Positions 8,101 through 10,813 of a stretch of 10,813 bases of DNA are shown here, in pieces. The DNA lies in NCBI GenBank assembly GCA_030747475.1, contig JASLKO010000079.1, forward strand, positions 1-10,813, in the 5' to 3' direction. The position numbers and the translations under genes were made by a program. The notes under the pieces are model-generated. The model searched no databases, had not been told where the DNA came from, and worked only from the letters and a program-made list of their open reading frames with translations. Each line of letters starts with the position of its first letter. The first letter of the stretch is position 1. The stretch comes from Candidatus Thalassarchaeaceae archaeon. GTDB lineage: Archaea; Thermoplasmatota; Poseidoniia; Poseidoniales; Thalassarchaeaceae.

Positions 8101-10500
8101 GTTGTCGGCCAAAATATTGCCCAATATGATCATCGATTGCCATCTCCCAATCAAGTGATTCAAATTGAAATTTATGACCGTCCCGTACTGCCAACAGACC
8201 TGACATTGATGATTTGGAGAGAATGGGTTGATGACATCAATGTCAATGGCGTTATCGATACCGATGAATTCGTCGCAATGCCATTACAGGCTCCAACAGA
8301 TTTGACCGCCTCCACTGGCAATTATACACTGCTTATCGATGATACAGCAGCAGAAGAGGGCGACATTGTTGCCGGTTATGTCACTGGCGCAGACCCGGCA
8401 GGGAACTACATCAAAGATGGAGGCAATGCAAATGAGTCATCCCAACTATTCGCTTACCAAGTCCTTCCAGATGGCCCACCTCTCATTCCTGGTGAGGGTG
8501 GCTTTGCCAGCTCAGTCGATGGTCGACTTTCCTATCTTCACCCAGGTGTGGATTATGAATTCGCATTGCATATCATCGAACCCAATGGTTGGTCAGACAT
8601 CGGCGAATTGCGGTTGCAACTTGCAAGTAACTCTGTGACGGATACATTGGCCATTGAGTGGTCGGCAGCCAGTGGACAATGCGATGTCATCTCGGAACAC
8701 ATCAATGTTGAACGGTGCGGTGTCAGGGCTTGGACGGGCGAACTTTCTCCTTTCAATCCTGATCTAGAATTTTATGTCGAATTCCAACTGAATTGGTCGT
8801 TGCCACGTGAAGGTGATATGCGCTGGGAACCCTCTCTAGAAGTCACGGATCGCAGTGGACAAGGTGCCTGGTTATCCCTGCCGCAATTGCGCTGGCGATA
8901 TTCGCCTGACTTGGCCATCGATACATCTTCGATGTCCCTCAACATTGGGTCAGGGACATATTCAGAGGAAGGGGCATGGGTTGCACCATCGTCCACAATC
9001 GTCCTTTCAGGAGGTGTACACTTCCCCGTGTCCGATACAAGTCCAAATGAAGATTTCAGCATTCGCGTCCTACTCGATGGTCAAGAATCCATCATTCAGA
9101 GTGGCAATGGACTTTGGACGATTCAATTGACTGCTCCAATTGAGGCTGGTTCCTATCCATTGACTGTAGAGATTGCCAATCCTCCTGCTGGTGCCATCGA
9201 CGTTACCGATACCTCAGCTGCATTGAGATGGATTGTGGTTGACCCTTATGGGCCTGAAGTGGTGGATGTATTGGCGCCACGCATTGACAGCATTTTGCCC
9301 ATTGATGCATTGAATGATTTACAAATCAGTGTTCAATTGTCCGAAATTGAACAAATTGATGCCGAAAGCCTCACACTACATTGGAAGGTAATTCGCGGTG
9401 CAGATGCTGGCGCAACACCGCTTGTGCGAGGCGACACACCACTCACAATCGAAGGTGACAACCTTGCGGGACAGTCGATCATTGCAAAGGCAACCCTGGA
9501 CATTTCCGAGTCTATACCGATTGAATATTATGCAGATGATCTTCGATTCCACATTTGGATTGAAGGGCAAGACATGGCTGGGAATGATGTTCAAACTCCA
9601 CTCAACACCAATCTTGATGGAAATCCATACGCAACTTGGTCGATTGAACGAAGATCTGCCGTCTTTGAAGTCCTAGACGGTGACATCACCTATTCAAAAT
9701 CTGGAGACATTGAATCTGGCGAGAACGTGATGATTACCATTGCAGTCCGGAACAATGGCGAGGTCGATGGTACGGTTCGAATGTTTTTGAGTGAAGTTCA
9801 CTTGGATGGAACCATACGAGAATTAACAGCTGTTCCAGTTGAGGAAGACATTGCTGCAGGTGAACGTGCATTGGTCAATCTGGATTGGCAACCCTCAACC
9901 AATGGGCGCCAATGGATACGGGTGACGATGGACGATGGGACAATGGCAACGGGTCCAACTTTGAATGTCATCGAGGAACAGGATTCAGGATTCATTGGTG
10001 CTGTCTTTGGTGGTGTCGATTTGGTTTGGGCCATCCTGTTTATTGGTCTACTCATTCTACTTGCGAGCGTCCTGATGATCGCACTTCGTAGTGGTGGCTC
10101 TAACACATCCTATCTCGACGAAACAGATGACTATTGGGAAGATGAGGATGAAGTCAATCTGTTGCCCAGTGGGGCGCAGGAAGAACCACAGGGATTCCCC
10201 TTGGACTATCGTGATGAGACTGTCCGTCATGTCATGGCACAGCATGGAATCACCGACACCATCGCCTTTTTGCAGCACGCCAAGGGCTTTGACAAAGATG
10301 ACAATGAATATCTTAACAAGTCCGAATTAGATCAAGCTGCAGCATCATTTGTAGCAGCCGGAAGTCTTGTTGAAGCACAGGTTGGCAACAAGCAGACATT
10401 TGATCCAGCCACGATGAGCCCAGAACAACTCGAATGGTACAACCAAGCCAAACAGTGGGGTGGTTACTATGATGAGGCCGGAAATTGGGTTGCATTGTAG
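5173..10500 (+). CDS. Giant membrane-anchored surface protein with calcium-binding loops
   Basis: A 1775-residue protein of unknown function. A basic start (MRRQR) and hydrophobic stretch 9-27 form a signal peptide. Residues 124-283, from an aromatic-rich start to GWNVDDVSIS, look like a jelly-roll (MAM or CBM-like) domain and are followed by a glycine linker (285-290). The long middle is beta-rich, low in lysine and high in N, S, T and D, with scattered cysteines that may form disulphides. An EF-hand-like loop DINVNGVIDTDE is at 1021-1032. About 1497-1600 resembles a CARDB adhesion domain (VRNNGEVDGT, then a VNLDWQP strand). One membrane helix spans about 1617-1638. The 137-residue cytoplasmic tail has an acidic patch, a good EF-hand loop DKDDNEYLNKSE (1707-1718) between two helices, and an aromatic end containing WGGYYDEAGNW (1762-1772). 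No protease or other catalytic domain is recognised. Adhesion, a surface layer or polymer binding are possible roles. M6 is an alternative start. Confidence 0.92.
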   Translation: MRRQRMPWALPVLLTWLMLGMSLSMCIPAPETAFLGEGEQRNVGLNQATTLEIQTANDSSSALQAEIPTGHTVESIDLTLSPDALAYNDGFTWSGESDWNASGAVLDRVNVNISEGIQLLPQEWVWDFENSNHGWTLQSSGGWAWGYDSTLGQNGGVHGGAKAIYTYNGNYPNYMSGTHWATSPVIDCSGCSGTWNLQFWKRLGVEYHYYDHAYIQVKNPQGSWVQIYSSTGTINDGSFQQVTYNIANYVQNNPAFQVRFGLGSTDGSVTYTGWNVDDVSISPAGGGGGGEEANWTSARFGPGITGARGMDGNRYGITSIDATIPTGSNLKLSVLDGVSKTPIPGYSNLDPTWIDLGGIDPEKHPSLRLKLYFDARGGALSPIVHEIHMNHRYGTSFALNPALVGWSLNAMNWNNGQISGSNGGTATSPIFTSHRPITQMQFSSTSSGSYSLEASVDGGAWQSVQTTGITAFSDYGSTLQIRITCSGSCSLTDLTLEMLGGHLPTDPNFDIGLDGWSEWGVEHPHVSTWGWQDRFTNGDLSADMTWSAPGLKQIAVLLPKSGLESFSVDLAPFTTCDDVDVSLSVGATTVSTKNIAFSTHSETFSLNAAGLQNLNTELSNAGTFWGVGTDVEYALVTIGIQGNTGSLRVGGLSAIYRPTVDLSFAVDSAFVMSMNQALPGAQTISQHRLVPLSVQSSTPGAFVGTITDLITSQNVLLDDAMLSNFTAWYPVTPSWQWMELGLNYSWATGTPDHLTVSVETDGARAFYEFPVDGSAFSMTRIDGASASPLLFKDANGGATFNQGPNTLTVNLPFQTDASLEDADQFKISASLYMTNGAPSPSHIEISGLSSQGVENDVQIIGWDVFNELGIAIPESMSYLRSNSPISVEVNLGFENLIQDSTKNPRSGDVRVHLLENGVEMMNTTTVDEGIARFDFSTQSGTGNATYSIEVEPLAGQNFVESLSMNRTFTVDSLNPQVVGQNIAQYDHRLPSPNQVIQIEIYDRPVLPTDLTLMIWREWVDDINVNGVIDTDEFVAMPLQAPTDLTASTGNYTLLIDDTAAEEGDIVAGYVTGADPAGNYIKDGGNANESSQLFAYQVLPDGPPLIPGEGGFASSVDGRLSYLHPGVDYEFALHIIEPNGWSDIGELRLQLASNSVTDTLAIEWSAASGQCDVISEHINVERCGVRAWTGELSPFNPDLEFYVEFQLNWSLPREGDMRWEPSLEVTDRSGQGAWLSLPQLRWRYSPDLAIDTSSMSLNIGSGTYSEEGAWVAPSSTIVLSGGVHFPVSDTSPNEDFSIRVLLDGQESIIQSGNGLWTIQLTAPIEAGSYPLTVEIANPPAGAIDVTDTSAALRWIVVDPYGPEVVDVLAPRIDSILPIDALNDLQISVQLSEIEQIDAESLTLHWKVIRGADAGATPLVRGDTPLTIEGDNLAGQSIIAKATLDISESIPIEYYADDLRFHIWIEGQDMAGNDVQTPLNTNLDGNPYATWSIERRSAVFEVLDGDITYSKSGDIESGENVMITIAVRNNGEVDGTVRMFLSEVHLDGTIRELTAVPVEEDIAAGERALVNLDWQPSTNGRQWIRVTMDDGTMATGPTLNVIEEQDSGFIGAVFGGVDLVWAILFIGLLILLASVLMIALRSGGSNTSYLDETDDYWEDEDEVNLLPSGAQEEPQGFPLDYRDETVRHVMAQHGITDTIAFLQHAKGFDKDDNEYLNKSELDQAAASFVAAGSLVEAQVGNKQTFDPATMSPEQLEWYNQAKQWGGYYDEAGNWVAL

Positions 10501-10509
10501 TTCCATCAC

Positions 10510-10518
10510 ATTCAAAAC
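10510..10518 (+). promoter_or_regulatory. Possible TATA-like element for the RNase P RNA gene
   Basis: ATTCAAAAC, centred about 27 bases before the expected RNA 5' end near 10541. It resembles the element before the surface-protein gene. The 40-base gap contains no other clear signal and no evident terminator for the surface-protein gene. Confidence 0.3.
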
Positions 10519-10540
10519 AGGGCTGCTATCCTCACCGATT

Positions 10541-10813
10541 GGGATCAGGAGGACCACTGACAGTGTACGACACTGAGGAAAGTCCCCTCTGCATAGGTGC
10601 AGGTGGTCCGTCGCAAGGCGGATGTCCGGGAGGGCAGGCTCTGTAGAAGCAACGAATCGGTACGGGCGCACGATGAATCCGCAAGGAGGAGATTTCCCGC
10701 TACTGACTGAGACGAACACCCCCACCGCAGCAAGTCCAAACAGTTCCATTGACGGCACCGGAAGGAACGGGTAGGATGCATAGTTGAATGTGGTTAACCA
10801 GAAATGGCGAACA
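10541..10813 (+). ncRNA. rnpB: RNase P RNA (partial, 3' end beyond the window)
   Basis: This is the catalytic RNA of RNase P, which trims the 5' leaders of precursor tRNAs. The universal CR-I sequence GAGGAAAGTCC is at 10575-10585, directly after a hairpin in the P3 position (CAGTGT/ACACTG, 10561-10575). Further on come AGAAGCAACGAAT in the specificity region, then CCGCAGCAAGTCCAAACAG and GGAACGGGTAGGATGCATAG, which correspond in order to the E. coli segments with GGAGCAAGGCCAAATAG and CCCGGGTAGGCTGCTTGAG. The window stops at GCGAACA, just where the 3' conserved ACAGAA block of CR-V would begin, so the 3' strands of P4, P2 and P1 are missing. The 5' end is an estimate. The minus-strand reading frames across this stretch are chance frames. 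Confidence 0.9.

Noticed and set aside
10345..10781. Minus-strand open frames of 137 and 78 residues
   Set aside because: They run antisense across the end of the surface-protein gene and the RNase P RNA. The conserved RNA sequence explains the region.

Overview
The window looks like a piece of an archaeal chromosome, most likely a marine planktonic euryarchaeon of the Marine Group II (Poseidoniales) type. Supporting signs are an archaeal-style asparaginyl-tRNA synthetase, a tRNA without an encoded CCA end, an RNase P RNA with the universal CR-I sequence, and a very large secreted, C-terminally anchored beta-rich protein. Some genes have strong Shine-Dalgarno sites and others have none. The group assignment is inference from gene style; no marker was compared with a database.

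Left arm (1-2796). A tight minus-strand cluster runs from about 1695 to the left edge: a dolichyl-phosphate-mannose-synthase-like GT2 glycosyltransferase, a three-helix membrane protein resembling the mercury transporter MerT, and the N-terminal part of a dienelactone-hydrolase-family protein cut by the window edge. The genes are joined by an ATGA overlap and a 4-base gap. Divergent from the cluster is a second GT-A-like membrane protein on the plus strand (1725-2561). It can be aligned by eye with its neighbour but has lost most glycosyltransferase motifs. It converges on, and overlaps by 11 bases, a small two-helix membrane protein on the minus strand.

Centre (2551-5062). Reading leftwards on the minus strand come rpiA (ribose-5-phosphate isomerase A), tRNA-Lys(CUU), asnS, and the small two-helix membrane protein, whose ribosome-binding site overlaps the asnS stop codon. 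These are housekeeping genes of the pentose phosphate pathway and translation.

Right arm (5063-10813). A 110-base divergent region holding a perfect 6-bp palindrome separates rpiA from a 1775-residue surface protein. That protein has a signal peptide, a jelly-roll-like domain, many beta-sandwich segments, an extracellular EF-hand-like calcium loop, a CARDB-like domain, one transmembrane helix, and a cytoplasmic tail with a second EF-hand loop and an aromatic C-terminal motif. About 40 bases downstream starts the RNase P RNA gene, which is cut by the window end just before its 3' conserved core.

No CRISPR array, insertion sequence, integrase or phage gene was seen. No gene-free stretch exceeds 300 bases. 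The most unusual items are the giant protein with calcium loops apparently on both sides of the membrane, the eroded glycosyltransferase paired with an intact one, and the MerT-like protein outside any mercury operon.
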